DNA of 64,000 nucleotides from Mycolicibacterium rufum. Its GTDB lineage: Bacteria > Actinomycetota > Actinomycetes > Mycobacteriales > Mycobacteriaceae. Shown here in pieces: positions 20,857 through 29,417 of this stretch. The stretch covers positions 3,162,001-3,226,000 of the forward strand of contig NZ_CP092427.2 of assembly GCF_022374875.2 (NCBI RefSeq), in the 5' to 3' direction. How positions within the stretch are numbered: position 1 is the first letter of the stretch; each line of letters starts with the position of its first letter. The translations under genes and the position numbers were made by a program. The notes below the pieces were generated by a model, which saw nothing but the letters and a program-made list of their open reading frames with translations, did no database searches and was not told the DNA's origin.

Positions 20857-20865
20857 CGCCTCACC
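20840..20865 (+). repeat. Right copy of 26-bp direct repeat bounding the signalling island
   Basis: Exact copy of 8405-8430 in the same orientation. It covers the last five codons and stop of the LAL regulator plus nine downstream bases. Flanking bases differ immediately on both sides. Together with the left copy it delimits 12,435 bases per repeat unit. No integrase or transposase lies inside, so mobilisation, if it occurred, was in trans or by recombination. Confidence 0.8.
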
Positions 20866-20901
20866 GCGGAAGCGCATTCCCGGTCGTGATCCGACCGCCG
20901 A

Positions 20902-22230
20902 TCACGACCCTCTCTTCTCACCCGCGGACGCACGATCGCCGGCGAGCGGGCGCACCGCGACCAGCACCGTGCCGGCCAGGAACAGCGCGGCCGCCGATAC
21001 CGGCAACCGCCCGCCCGGCGCGAAACCGTTGGCGGACAGCAGGGCCAGCGCCAGCGCGCATGCCGCGGTGCCCGCGTAGAGCAGAGCTTCGGCGAGCGCA
21101 CCGGGGATCGGGACGGCGACCGTCGGCGCCGGCGCCGCGACGAATCGGCGCTGCCAGTAGAGCAGCGCCAACAGCCCCGCCGCGACGACCGCCAGCACCA
21201 GTTCCCACTCGAGACGCGCGAGCCACCACGCGCCGGAACCCAGGGGGGGCTGCGGCAGCAGCCCGGTGGGGTAGCCGATGAGCGTCACGACGATCACCGG
21301 CAGCATGTGCCACAGGTACAGCGCCATCACGTTCTCGTTGGCGAGCGCGATCACCCGCGGCCAGACGCCGCGCGCCAGGATCCGGTTGAGCACCGGCACC
21401 AGCGCGAACAACACACCGATCTGGACCAGCGCCAGCGCGAGCAGCGCCGCCGACGGCGGGGCGCTATTCTCCACGCGGTCTCCGGGCACCCCGATCATCG
21501 CGATCGGATACGGCCCCCAGGTGACCAGCGCGGGCAGCGTCAGCGCGGCCACCACCGCCGTCGACACCAGCGTGCGCCTGCTCAGAAGTCCGTCGTGGAA
21601 AGCGATTCCGAGCTGATAGATCGCCGCCCAGCAGAAGAAGTAGTTGGCCATCCGGATCTCGGGATGGTGCGTCGAGATCCCCACCGCGTCCACCAGGACC
21701 AGGCACGCGCCGAGCGCGACGGGCACCGCGAGACCCCAGCGCCGATGCGCGGCCACGGCGAGCGGCGTCAACGCCACGACCATCAGATAGACGGCCAGGA
21801 ACCACAGATGCATGGCCACCGCCCAGCCGCCCAGCTCCAGTACCGTGCCGCTGATGCCGAGCGTCGACAGCACCCCGATCACGATCAGCACGAACAGCGC
21901 GTAGACGCCGGTCGGGCCCAGCACGCGGGCGACCCGGCGACGGATCCACTCCTGCCGTTCCGCGGTGCCCGCGTCGGCCGGCAACCGTTCCCAGGACACC
22001 GCGCTGACGTAGCCGGCGACGGCGAAGAACACCGGAACCACCTGGAAGAACCAGGTGATCCACTGCGTCCACGGCATCAGCACCAGCGGGTTGTCGCGGC
22101 CGAAGGCGCCGTCCCGGTACGTCATCACCGACAGCAGCCAGTGCCCGATCACGACCAGCAGCACCGCCGCCGACCGGTACAGGTCGAGGGCGTGTTCGCG
22201 CGGGGGCGAGGGCGCGGTGGGCTCGGGCAT
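20902..22230 (-). CDS. Acyltransferase-3 family integral membrane protein (OafA-like)
   Basis: A 442-residue protein with 10-11 TM segments. The N-terminal helix ALDLYRSAAVLLVVIGHW contains the invariant R and H of acyltransferase-3 proteins, and later PVFFAVAGYVSAVSW, AMHLWFLAVYL and ALYLWHMLPVIVV fit the family. Known relatives transfer acetyl or succinyl groups to sugars, lipids or antibiotics at the membrane. The substrate is not indicated by neighbours. It is the first gene outside the repeat-bounded island. Confidence 0.82.
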   Translation of the reverse strand: MPEPTAPSPPREHALDLYRSAAVLLVVIGHWLLSVMTYRDGAFGRDNPLVLMPWTQWITWFFQVVPVFFAVAGYVSAVSWERLPADAGTAERQEWIRRRVARVLGPTGVYALFVLIVIGVLSTLGISGTVLELGGWAVAMHLWFLAVYLMVVALTPLAVAAHRRWGLAVPVALGACLVLVDAVGISTHHPEIRMANYFFCWAAIYQLGIAFHDGLLSRRTLVSTAVVAALTLPALVTWGPYPIAMIGVPGDRVENSAPPSAALLALALVQIGVLFALVPVLNRILARGVWPRVIALANENVMALYLWHMLPVIVVTLIGYPTGLLPQPPLGSGAWWLARLEWELVLAVVAAGLLALLYWQRRFVAAPAPTVAVPIPGALAEALLYAGTAACALALALLSANGFAPGGRLPVSAAALFLAGTVLVAVRPLAGDRASAGEKRGS

Positions 22231-22343
22231 CGGTCCCCTCCGGATGTGTTGTGCTCCGCCTCCGCACGGTAGCCGAAGTACGGCCCGTCACAGTTCCGGA
22301 AAAAGCCGAGACGAACGCTGACGGCAACGTCAGAATCTCACGT

Positions 22344-22670
22344 GTGAAACGAGTGCTGAGCCATCCGGTGTCGCGGCGCGTCGGCGTGCTCGCCGGCCTG
22401 TGCGCGACGCTGCTGAGCAGCGTGGTTCTCCCGCCCGCCGCCTCGGCGGACGTGTGTGGGAGCGTGGGCGGCCGGTTCGTGTCGGTCAGCGGGTGCGGCA
22501 ACGTCGCCGACGCCATCGCGCCCTGGGTGCCGCCTCCGGCGGCGTATGCGCCGCTTCCCGAGGACTACGCGGCGCCGCCACCGCCGCCGCCTCCTCCGCC
22601 ACCGCCCCTGCCGAACGTCGACGTCTGCGCCAGCGTCGGCCGCCGGATCAGCGTGAGCGGCTGTGTCTAG
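22344..22670 (+). CDS. Exported Pro-rich protein with duplicated Cys motif
   Basis: A 108-residue protein. A GTG start at 22344 gives a basic N-terminus, a hydrophobic core (VGVLAGLCATLLSSVVLP) and an ASA cleavage site. The mature part begins DVCGSVGGRFVSVSGC, passes through a polyproline run of about ten residues and ends DVCASVGRRISVSGC. The opening and closing motifs are near copies, each with two Cys. This suggests two small disulfide loops joined by a rigid Pro linker. Function unknown. Its last codons overlap the next gene's GTG by eight bases. Confidence 0.65.
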   Translation: MKRVLSHPVSRRVGVLAGLCATLLSSVVLPPAASADVCGSVGGRFVSVSGCGNVADAIAPWVPPPAAYAPLPEDYAAPPPPPPPPPPPLPNVDVCASVGRRISVSGCV

Positions 22671-22923
22671 GCGGCGGGCCGTCGAGGCGCTGTGCGCGTC
22701 GGCCCTCGTCGCCGGCGCGCTGACCGTCGCGCCACCGGCCAGCGCGGAGTGCGTCAGCTCCAACGGCACCACGGTCTGCTCGCAGGGCACCGTGCGCGGC
22801 ACCGACAACGGCCAGGGCCCCGGATCGCTGGACACCGGACCTGCCTGGCCCTATCCCTGCGAGTACGACTGGTACTGCAACGACGGCGGACTCTCGATCA
22901 TCTTCACTCCCGGCCGCAACTGA
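22663..22923 (+). CDS. Small exported Cys-containing protein
   Basis: An 86-residue protein starting V-S-R-R-R-A-V-E-A-L, with a signal peptide ending PPASA before ECVSSNGTTVC. The mature peptide of about 57 residues has four Cys (ECVSSNGTTVCS and YPCEYDWYCND), enough for two disulfides. I recognise it only as a type of small secreted actinobacterial protein. The GTG at 22663 overlaps the previous gene, and the hemophore-related gene follows after 15 bases, so the three exported proteins probably share a transcript. Confidence 0.65.
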   Translation: MSRRRAVEALCASALVAGALTVAPPASAECVSSNGTTVCSQGTVRGTDNGQGPGSLDTGPAWPYPCEYDWYCNDGGLSIIFTPGRN

Positions 22924-22938
22924 TCCGACAGGAGCACC

Positions 22939-23277
22939 ATGAGCACATTCCTCGCCCGCGCCGCACTCGCGGCGATCGCACCGGCGGCGGCGCTGCTGGC
23001 CGTCGCGGTCCCGGCGGCCGCCCAGCCCGCCCCGCCGCCCCCGCCGAACTGCACGGCCGCCGACCTGGCCGGCGTGATGGCCGGTGTCACCGCGTCCACC
23101 TCGGCGTACCTGTTCACCCACCCGGACGTAAATGACTTCTTCACCAGCCTCAAGGGCAAGAGCCGCGACGAGATGAAGACCGCGGTCGAGGGCTACATCG
23201 CCGGCCGCCCGGACGTCGGCGACGCGCTGCGGGCGATCCGCCAGCCCTCGGTCGACTTCCGCAACCGCTGCGGCTAG
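22939..23277 (+). CDS. Hemophore-related exported protein (MHB fold)
   Basis: A 112-residue protein. The signal peptide ends VPAAAQPA, followed by a short Pro run and a compact helical domain (NCTAADLAGVMAGVTASTSAYL, HPDVNDFFTSL, then YIAGRPDVGDALRAIRQP), with Cys residues at both ends for one disulfide. This is the layout of mycobacterial hemophore/heme-binding (Rv0203-like) proteins. Heme binding is expected from the family but the ligand residue was not verified. A good ribosome site (gacaggagcacc) precedes ATG 22939. Confidence 0.8.
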   Translation: MSTFLARAALAAIAPAAALLAVAVPAAAQPAPPPPPNCTAADLAGVMAGVTASTSAYLFTHPDVNDFFTSLKGKSRDEMKTAVEGYIAGRPDVGDALRAIRQPSVDFRNRCG

Positions 23278-23280
23278 GGG

Positions 23281-24537
23281 TCAGCCCCGAACCGGCTGTC
23301 GCGAGGGCCGGCACAGCACCACGACGATGCCGCACAGCACCGCGGCCACGCCGAAGGCGGCATACACGCCGACCGCGTCGGCGGTGCCGCCGAGCACGGC
23401 AGCCGCCAAGGGTCGGGACCCGAGGAAGCCGACCAGCCACAACGCCATGATCCGGCCGCGCAATTCCTCGGGCGCCTGCTCCTGCACCACCGTGCCGAGC
23501 CCGGTCATCGCCCAGCCGAAACCCAACCCGGCCAGCGCGAACCCGCTGACGGCGACAGCGGTGGCGACGTCTGTGACCAGGCCCCCCGCCAGCACCGTGC
23601 ACCCCGCCGCCAGGCCCCACAGCCCCAGCCACGACACCAGATCGGCGCCGATGCGGCCGCGCAGCAGTGCCAGCACCGCCATGCCGATCCCGGCGCCGAC
23701 CCCGAACACCGCCGAGAGCGTGCCGACCAGTCCCGCGCCGCCCCCGAGCGCGTCGGCCATCGACGGCGCCAGCGTGATCGACGAGTCCGACGCGATGCCC
23801 ACCACGGTGACCGCGATCAGCGCCAGCAGCAGCCGGCGGTCGCCGAGCGCGTACCGGACCGCCACCCGCACCCGGTAGTCGGCGCCGGGGCGGCGCGGCG
23901 GCGGCGCCGGGAAACGCACCACGATCAGCAGCAGCGCGAACACCAGGTGAAGCGCGGCGCTGACGGTGAATGCGGCGGCGGGACCGAGATGGGCGGCCAG
24001 GTAGGCGCCCGCCGCGGGGCCGAGGATCCGGCCGATCGTCATCGGGATGCTGTTCAGCGCCATCGCCGTGGACAGTTCGCCGTCCCGGATCAGGCTGGGC
24101 ACGATGGACTGCATCGCCGGACCACCGACGGCGAACCCGAAGCCCACCAGCAGCGAGCCCAGCAGCACCGCGACCGCGGCCGCCGTGCCGTGCGCCGACG
24201 GCGCGGTGAACAGCCATCCCGCCACCAGCCCGGAACCGGCCGCGCAGAACACCCGGCCGAGCAGGATCTGCCGGACCGGGTTCCCGGTGTCCGCCCACTT
24301 CCCGCTGGTCGGGGTCAGCAGCAGTTGCGGCCCGAACTGCGCGACGCCCACCATGCCGACCATCAGCGCGGAGCGGGTGGCGTCGTAGATCACGATCGCT
24401 GCGACGATGCCGTGCGTCCACACCGCGACGACGGAGAACATCTTGCCCCAGAACAGCGCGCCGAAGACCCGGTCGAACATCAACCCGACCGCACCGCGGG
24501 CGCGGTTCTCGAGTGCGCCGTCGCGCGCGGACCTCAC
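23281..24537 (-). CDS. MFS transporter, enterobactin-exporter-like (MFS_3)
   Basis: A 418-residue protein with about 12 TM helices. It opens with FGALFWGKMFSVVAVWTHGIVAA, and the region SGKWADTGNPVRQILLGR stands at the cytoplasmic loop 2-3 position. Late motifs include LRGRIMALWLVGFLGSRPLAA. It resembles multidrug or siderophore exporters of the EntS type. The annotated start is GTG 24537; ATG 24480 (MFDRVFG) is a good alternative. It is convergent with the hemophore-related gene. Substrate unknown. Confidence 0.78.
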   Translation of the reverse strand: MRSARDGALENRARGAVGLMFDRVFGALFWGKMFSVVAVWTHGIVAAIVIYDATRSALMVGMVGVAQFGPQLLLTPTSGKWADTGNPVRQILLGRVFCAAGSGLVAGWLFTAPSAHGTAAAVAVLLGSLLVGFGFAVGGPAMQSIVPSLIRDGELSTAMALNSIPMTIGRILGPAAGAYLAAHLGPAAAFTVSAALHLVFALLLIVVRFPAPPPRRPGADYRVRVAVRYALGDRRLLLALIAVTVVGIASDSSITLAPSMADALGGGAGLVGTLSAVFGVGAGIGMAVLALLRGRIGADLVSWLGLWGLAAGCTVLAGGLVTDVATAVAVSGFALAGLGFGWAMTGLGTVVQEQAPEELRGRIMALWLVGFLGSRPLAAAVLGGTADAVGVYAAFGVAAVLCGIVVVLCRPSRQPVRG

Positions 24538-24707
24538 CCGATCTGCATAGCACAGGGCAGGACCAGCGCCTGAGCGCCGGGTTGTCCACTGAGCGAAATC
24601 GCCAGTGGGCCTTCATGTTCGGCGTAACGCCGGGGCGACGACCGTCGATACACTGGGCGGCTCATCCGTGATGGTCCCGTCACCGCCCAGTCGAAGGACG
24701 CTCCCCG

Positions 24708-25859
24708 TTGATTCGCCCGACCCTCACCCGTCGCGCCGCGCTGAAGGTGCCCCTGCTGGCCGCCGCGGCCGTGTCGCTGTCCCCGGCGCCGCGGGCGGCC
24801 GCCGACGCGGCGCGCTGGTCACCCGAGCGCGCGAACCGGTGGTACGGAGCGCAGGACTGGTTGGTCGGGGCGAACTACATCCCGTCCAACGCGGTGAACC
24901 AGCTGGAGATGTTCCAGCCGGGCACCTTCGACCCGCGGCGCATCGACGTGGAACTGCGGCTGGCGCGGCTGGCCGGTCTCAACACGGTTCGGGTGTTCCT
25001 GCACGACCAGTTGTGGATCCAGGACCCGGTCGGCTTCGGCCGCCGGCTCGGCCACTTCGTCGACATCGCGGCGCGCAACGGCATCAAGCCGCTGTTCGTG
25101 CTGTTCGATTCGTGCTGGGATCCGCACCCCCGGCTCGGCCGCCAACCCGCGCCGCGCCCCGGTGTGCACAACTCCCGCTGGGTGCAGAGCCCCGGCGCCG
25201 AGAACCTCGACGACCGACGCTACCGGCGGGTGCTGCACGACTACGTCGTCGCCGTGCTCACCCAGTTCCGGCACGACCGGCGGGTGCTGGGCTGGGACCT
25301 GTGGAACGAGCCGGACAATCCCGCCCGGCAGTACCGCGACACCGAGCGGGCCGACAAGGTCGACCTCGTCGCCGATCTGCTGCCGCAGGTGTTCCGGTGG
25401 GCCCGCTCGGTCGACCCCGACCAGCCGCTGACCAGTGGTGTGTGGGACGGACCGTGGGGGGATCCGCGCACGCGCAGCGTCATCGCCGGGATCCAGCTCG
25501 ACAACTCCGATGTGGTGTCGTTCCACAGCTACGACAACCCGGCCGGCTTCGACGCCCGGATCAACGAACTCGTGCCGACGGGTCGGCCGCTGCTGTGCAC
25601 CGAGTACATGGCCCGGTCACTGGACTGCACGGTCGAGGGAATCCTGCCGATCACCAAGCGTCGCAACGTCGGCGCCTACGCGTGGGGACTGGTGGCAGGC
25701 AAGACGCAGACCTTCTATCCGTGGGACTCCTGGGACCGGCCCTATGAGGCGAAGCCGCAGCCGTGGTTCCACGACCTGCTGGACTCCGACGGTCGCGCCT
25801 ACCGGGCCGGGGAGATCGCGACGATCAGGAACCTCACCGGGCGGCCGCGCCCGAGCTGA
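24708..25859 (+). CDS. Secreted glycoside hydrolase, GH5-like TIM barrel
   Basis: A 383-residue protein starting at TTG 24708. A twin-arginine-type signal (TRRAALKVPLLAAAAVSLS) and an Ala-rich cleavage region are followed by a (beta/alpha)8 catalytic domain. The acid/base Glu lies in GWDLWNEPDNP and the nucleophile Glu in LLCTEYMARS; also visible are VGANYIPSNAVNQLEMF and VSFHSYDN. This fits GH5/GH-A mannanase or cellulase-like enzymes. Substrate unknown. Tat export implies the enzyme folds before leaving the cell. Confidence 0.8.
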   Translation: MIRPTLTRRAALKVPLLAAAAVSLSPAPRAAADAARWSPERANRWYGAQDWLVGANYIPSNAVNQLEMFQPGTFDPRRIDVELRLARLAGLNTVRVFLHDQLWIQDPVGFGRRLGHFVDIAARNGIKPLFVLFDSCWDPHPRLGRQPAPRPGVHNSRWVQSPGAENLDDRRYRRVLHDYVVAVLTQFRHDRRVLGWDLWNEPDNPARQYRDTERADKVDLVADLLPQVFRWARSVDPDQPLTSGVWDGPWGDPRTRSVIAGIQLDNSDVVSFHSYDNPAGFDARINELVPTGRPLLCTEYMARSLDCTVEGILPITKRRNVGAYAWGLVAGKTQTFYPWDSWDRPYEAKPQPWFHDLLDSDGRAYRAGEIATIRNLTGRPRPS

Positions 25860-25863
25860 GGTG

Positions 25864-26637
25864 TCAGCGCGCCTTCCAACGCGGCGGACGCTTCTCTCGC
25901 CACGCCGTGATGCCCTCGGCCACGTCCTCGGTCGCGCCGGCGACCTTGCGCATCACCTCGCCGAAGCGGACCGACTCGATCCAGCCCATGTCGGCGGTGC
26001 GCCAGGCGACCTCCTTGGTGGCCCGCTGGGCCAGCGGCGCAGCACGGGTCAGCGTGTGCGCCCACTCCCGGGCCGTGGCCGCCAGGTCGCCGGGCTCCAC
26101 GAGCTTCCACACCAGGCCGACCTCCTTGGCCCGTTCGGCGGTCATCGGCCGGCCGGTCAGCAGCACTTCCATCGCGTCGGCCCACCGGATGCGCTGCGGC
26201 AACCGGATCGCCCCGACGATCGTGGGCACGCCGAGGGACACCTCGGGGAACGCGAACGACGCCTCGGTGCTCGCGATCACGAAGTCGCAGAACAGGATTC
26301 CCGTCAGGCCGTAGCCGATGCACGGCCCCTGGACGACGGCGATCGTCGGCTTGAACAACTCCATCCCGGACTCGAAGGAGTTGATGGTCGGTTTCTCCCA
26401 GAACGTTCCACCGAAGGTGCCGACCGCGCCGTCGCCGTCCTTGAGGTCCGCGCCGGCGCAGAACACGCGGCCGTTGGCGGCGAGGACGCCGACCCAGGCG
26501 TCCTCGTCGTCACGGAACCGGTTCCAGGCCGCGTTGAGCTCGTGACGCACCGCCCCGTTGATGGCGTTGCCGGCCTCAGGGCGGTTGAGGGTGATGGTGG
26601 CGACATGATCGTCTCGCTCGTAGGTGACCAGGCTCAT
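25864..26637 (-). CDS. Enoyl-CoA hydratase/isomerase family protein
   Basis: A 257-residue crotonase-fold protein. Visible are ITLNRPEAGNAINGAV near the N-terminus, the oxyanion region VFCAGADLKDGDG and GPCIGYGLTGILFCDFVIAST. The second Glu site appears in FAFPEVSLGVPTIVGAIRLP. It probably hydrates or isomerises acyl-CoA in lipid or steroid breakdown. It ends five bases from the convergent glycoside hydrolase stop. Confidence 0.85.
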   Translation of the reverse strand: MSLVTYERDDHVATITLNRPEAGNAINGAVRHELNAAWNRFRDDEDAWVGVLAANGRVFCAGADLKDGDGAVGTFGGTFWEKPTINSFESGMELFKPTIAVVQGPCIGYGLTGILFCDFVIASTEASFAFPEVSLGVPTIVGAIRLPQRIRWADAMEVLLTGRPMTAERAKEVGLVWKLVEPGDLAATAREWAHTLTRAAPLAQRATKEVAWRTADMGWIESVRFGEVMRKVAGATEDVAEGITAWREKRPPRWKAR

Positions 26638-26652
26638 GGCGCCACCTTAGGG

Positions 26653-27039
26653 TCACCCGCCGCGCTTCTCGGCCGACAGGAACGCCGCGGTGTCGTAGTA
26701 GGTGCGGAACGCGGTGATGGCCTCGTCATCACCCTGCAGGACGCTCACCCCGTCGTAACGGAACGCGGTGCCGTCGCGCAGCGTGCCCTCGGAGTTCCAC
26801 TCCAGGAACGCGATCCCGTCGTCGGTGACGGTGTGGGAGAACGACGATTGAAGGTTGTCGAACACGTCGCGGTACTGCATCCAGAAGGTGCGTGCGCCGT
26901 CCTTGCCGTGCTGGCCGTGCGGGATGCCGGCCTTGTCGAGCGTCGCGTCGTCGGCGAACAACTCGACGAGCGGCTCGACATCACGGCTGTCGTGGAGTTC
27001 ACCCAGGGCGGACACGAATCGTTTCGTCAGTTCATGCAT
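26653..27039 (-). CDS. SnoaL-like/NTF2-fold protein
   Basis: A 128-residue protein with the cone-shaped NTF2 pattern: FVSALGELHDSRDVEPLVELFADDATLDKAG, then FWMQYRDVFDNLQSSF and FLEWNSEGTLRDG. SnoaL-like proteins range from isomerases to ligand binders, so no activity is claimed. ATG 27039 was selected; the longer open frame upstream extends into the neighbouring rnz region without coding character. It lies 15 bases before the hydratase gene and is probably co-transcribed with it. Confidence 0.75.
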   Translation of the reverse strand: MHELTKRFVSALGELHDSRDVEPLVELFADDATLDKAGIPHGQHGKDGARTFWMQYRDVFDNLQSSFSHTVTDDGIAFLEWNSEGTLRDGTAFRYDGVSVLQGDDEAITAFRTYYDTAAFLSAEKRGG

Positions 27040-27091
27040 GCCCACTCGCCTACCCGCGCACGGCCTGCCTACGCGCGACGTCAGCGCTCGG

Positions 27092-28006
27092 TCACACTTC
27101 GCGCCGGGGTACCGCCACCCGCAGCAGGTCCTCGGCGATGACGAGATCACCGGAGTACACCTCCGCCGCCTGCGCGCGGTGGCGTTCGGTGTCGGGATAG
27201 CGCTGCGAGAAGTGGGTCAGCACCAGCCGGCGCACCCCGCACTCCGCGGCGACGGTCGCGGCCTGCCGCGCCGTCAGATGCCCGTAGTCGGTGGCCAACT
27301 GCGCGTCCTCGTCGACGAACGTCGCCTCGATCACCAGCAGGTCGGCGCCATCGGCGAGCGCGTAGACGGCGTCGCAGAGCCGCGTGTCCATCACGAACGC
27401 GAACTTCTGGCCGCGTCGCGGCACCGTGACGTCGTCGAGCCGGACGGTCCTGCCGTCCATCGTGAGGACACCGTCGCGCTCCAGGTCCCCCACGGCGGTG
27501 CCGCTGACGCCGAAGCGCTCCAGCGCCGCCGTGTCGAACCGGCGACCGTCGGGCTCGACCAGCCGGTAGCCGAACGCCTCGACCGAGTGGTCGAGGCGGT
27601 GGGCGTGCAATTCCCCGAAAGTCCCCGAGGCGATCCGGCCGTCATCGCTCACCGGATGCGCGCGCACGTCGGTGATGTCGCGGAACACGCTGGCATAACG
27701 CAATCGGTCGAAGTACTCCCGACCCGAGGCGGGGAAGTACGCCTCGACGGGCTTGTGCACGCCATCGAGAGACAACCGCGCGATGACCCCGGGCACGCCG
27801 AGGCAGTGGTCACCGTGAAAGTGGCTGAGGCACAGGCGGGTCAGGCCGCTGGCCGACACCCCCGCGTAAAGCATCTGGCGTTGGGTGCCCTCCCCAGGAT
27901 CGAACAGGATGCCCTCGCCGTCCCACCGCAGCAGGTATCCGTTGTGGTTGCGCTGCCGCGTCGGCACCTGACTGGAGGTGCCCAGGACGACGAGCTCGCG
28001 AACCAC
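27092..28006 (-). CDS. rnz: Ribonuclease Z (tRNA 3' processing)
   Basis: A 304-residue metallo-beta-lactamase-fold protein. It starts [14 protein letters not shown], contains the zinc motif [11 protein letters not shown], and later has [27 protein letters not shown] and the His residues of DYGHLTA and VLTHFSQRY. RNase Z cuts tRNA precursors lacking encoded CCA. Length matches the short-form enzyme. GTG start at 28006. Confidence 0.9.
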   Translation of the reverse strand: MVRELVVLGTSSQVPTRQRNHNGYLLRWDGEGILFDPGEGTQRQMLYAGVSASGLTRLCLSHFHGDHCLGVPGVIARLSLDGVHKPVEAYFPASGREYFDRLRYASVFRDITDVRAHPVSDDGRIASGTFGELHAHRLDHSVEAFGYRLVEPDGRRFDTAALERFGVSGTAVGDLERDGVLTMDGRTVRLDDVTVPRRGQKFAFVMDTRLCDAVYALADGADLLVIEATFVDEDAQLATDYGHLTARQAATVAAECGVRRLVLTHFSQRYPDTERHRAQAAEVYSGDLVIAEDLLRVAVPRREV

Positions 28007-28042
28007 GACTGCAGATTACGCAGCGGGGGCTCCGCGCGACGT

Positions 28043-28599
28043 TCAGGTGTGAGCGGGCGTCGCGGCGAACTGGTCGGTGATCGCCTGGCAGAACGCGGGC
28101 AGATCGTCGGGGGAGCGGCTGGTGATCAGATTGCCGTCGATGCACACCTCCTGATCGACGACCGTCGCGCCCGCATTGCGCAGATCGGTCCGCAGGCTCG
28201 GGTACGACGTCAGCGTCCGGTCCTTGACGACACCGGCCTCGACCAGCGCCCACGGCCCGTGGCAGATCGCGGCGACCGGTTTGCCGGAGCGGACGAACTC
28301 GGCGACGAACGCCACCGCGGACTCGTCGAGGCGCAGCTTGTCGCCGTTGACCGTGCCGCCCGGGATCACCAGCGCGTCGTACTCGTCGACGTGGGCGTCG
28401 CCGACCACCCTGTCGACGGCGATCTTCCCCGCCGGTTCGAGGTCGTGGTTGCGGGCGTCGATCTCCCCGTCGGAGATCGAGAGCAGTTCGACCCGCCGCC
28501 GGCCTCAGTGACCGCGGCACGGGGCTGTTCGAGTTCGACCTTCTCGACTCCGTCGGCAGCCAGGAAGGCGACTCTGCGGCCCTCGAGTTCGTTCGGCAT
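28043..28599 (-). pseudogene. PfpI/DJ-1 family protease-like gene with a frameshift
   Basis: Two overlapping reading frames together encode one PfpI-like protein. The first (from ATG 28599) gives MPNELEGRRVAFLAADGVEKVELEQ... to AVTEAGG. The sequence then continues only in the next frame as [18 protein letters not shown], the region around [17 protein letters not shown], and the nucleophile elbow [12 protein letters not shown] single missing base in the GC run at about 28490-28501 explains the break; restoring one C would give the usual G-G-R-V-E-L-L. It may be a true frameshift mutation or a sequencing error. The rest is intact, including the Cys-His pair. Confidence 0.8.
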
Positions 28600-28663
28600 G
28601 GCGCATCCTTTCGTCGGCTGCGGGGCGGTTACCCGTTGGCCGACGATCGAACCGCGTGCCCGC

Positions 28664-28930
28664 TCAGGCCGAGGCGGTGCCGTCCGAGTGCGGCGTGGGG
28701 CTCTGGGTGGACTCCCACTTGGACTCCAACGACCGGGTGACGCGCGTTCCGGCCGCGAGGTCGAGCTGGAATGTCTCGGCGTCGTCGTCTTCGAACGTCA
28801 CCAGGTATCCGGTGTCGCTGGACGCCTTGTGCACCACCTTGTACGGCCGGTCACCGTCGCCGCGATCCACCACGATGACGTCGCCGGGCGCGACGTCGTC
28901 GATGGGGTCGGAGGTAGGGGGATTCGTCAT
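28664..28930 (-). CDS. Small conserved acidic protein with an SH3-like barrel pattern
   Basis: An 88-residue protein. After MTNPPTSDPIDD comes VAPGDVIVVDRGDGDRPYKVVHKASSDTG, YLVTFEDDDAETFQLDLAAG, and a charged tail. The G-D-x-I/V-V and repeated short strands suggest a small beta-barrel like DUF1918-type proteins. No function is known to me. ATG 28930 is used. It is divergent from the next gene with 43 bases between starts. Confidence 0.6.
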   Translation of the reverse strand: MTNPPTSDPIDDVAPGDVIVVDRGDGDRPYKVVHKASSDTGYLVTFEDDDAETFQLDLAAGTRVTRSLESKWESTQSPTPHSDGTASA

Positions 28931-28973
28931 CAGGCGACCGTATCCGACGCTGCGCGGGCCGATAATGGGCGTC

Positions 28974-29330
28974 ATGGCGAAGTACACCCGTAACGACGCC
29001 GCCGTGGCGAGAGCGCGGGAACTCATCGAGGCGCGCCAGTACGTCCTCGACAGCGACTGGGGGCAGGTGCAGCCGCGCGCCGAGGCGCAGAACGACTACC
29101 TCGAGCGGCACGGCTGGGACGAGTACGCGCGGTGGCATCTCGGACTGACCGAGGGAGCGGCCGAGCAGACCAAGGCGCGATACGCCTTCGTCTACGGCGA
29201 CTTCCGGCGAGTGCATCGCAGCGGACTGATCGCCTGCGTGTACCGCGCGTCCGAGTGGCGGCACAAGGCGGTCGAACTCGCGGCACACGACCTTCTGCAG
29301 GCACTCGACCGCAGCGCCGGCATCGCCTGA
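28974..29330 (+). CDS. Conserved mycobacterial protein of unknown function
   Basis: A 118-residue, wholly helical soluble protein beginning MAKYTRNDAAVARARELIEARQ. It contains DYLERHGWDEYARWHLGLTEGA and RYAFVYGDFRRVHRSGLIACVYRA, then WRHKAVELAAHDLLQ. I recognise the family as widespread and highly conserved in mycobacteria without an assigned role. ATG 28974 is preferred over ATG 28965. Confidence 0.75.
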   Translation: MAKYTRNDAAVARARELIEARQYVLDSDWGQVQPRAEAQNDYLERHGWDEYARWHLGLTEGAAEQTKARYAFVYGDFRRVHRSGLIACVYRASEWRHKAVELAAHDLLQALDRSAGIA

Positions 29331-29417
29331 CACGGCCCACCGTTTGGCCAGCAAAGGGTGGGGTACTTGCTCGACAGGTGTCGCGGACCGCGCGCTCCGT
29401 CGAGGAAGGAAGTCACG

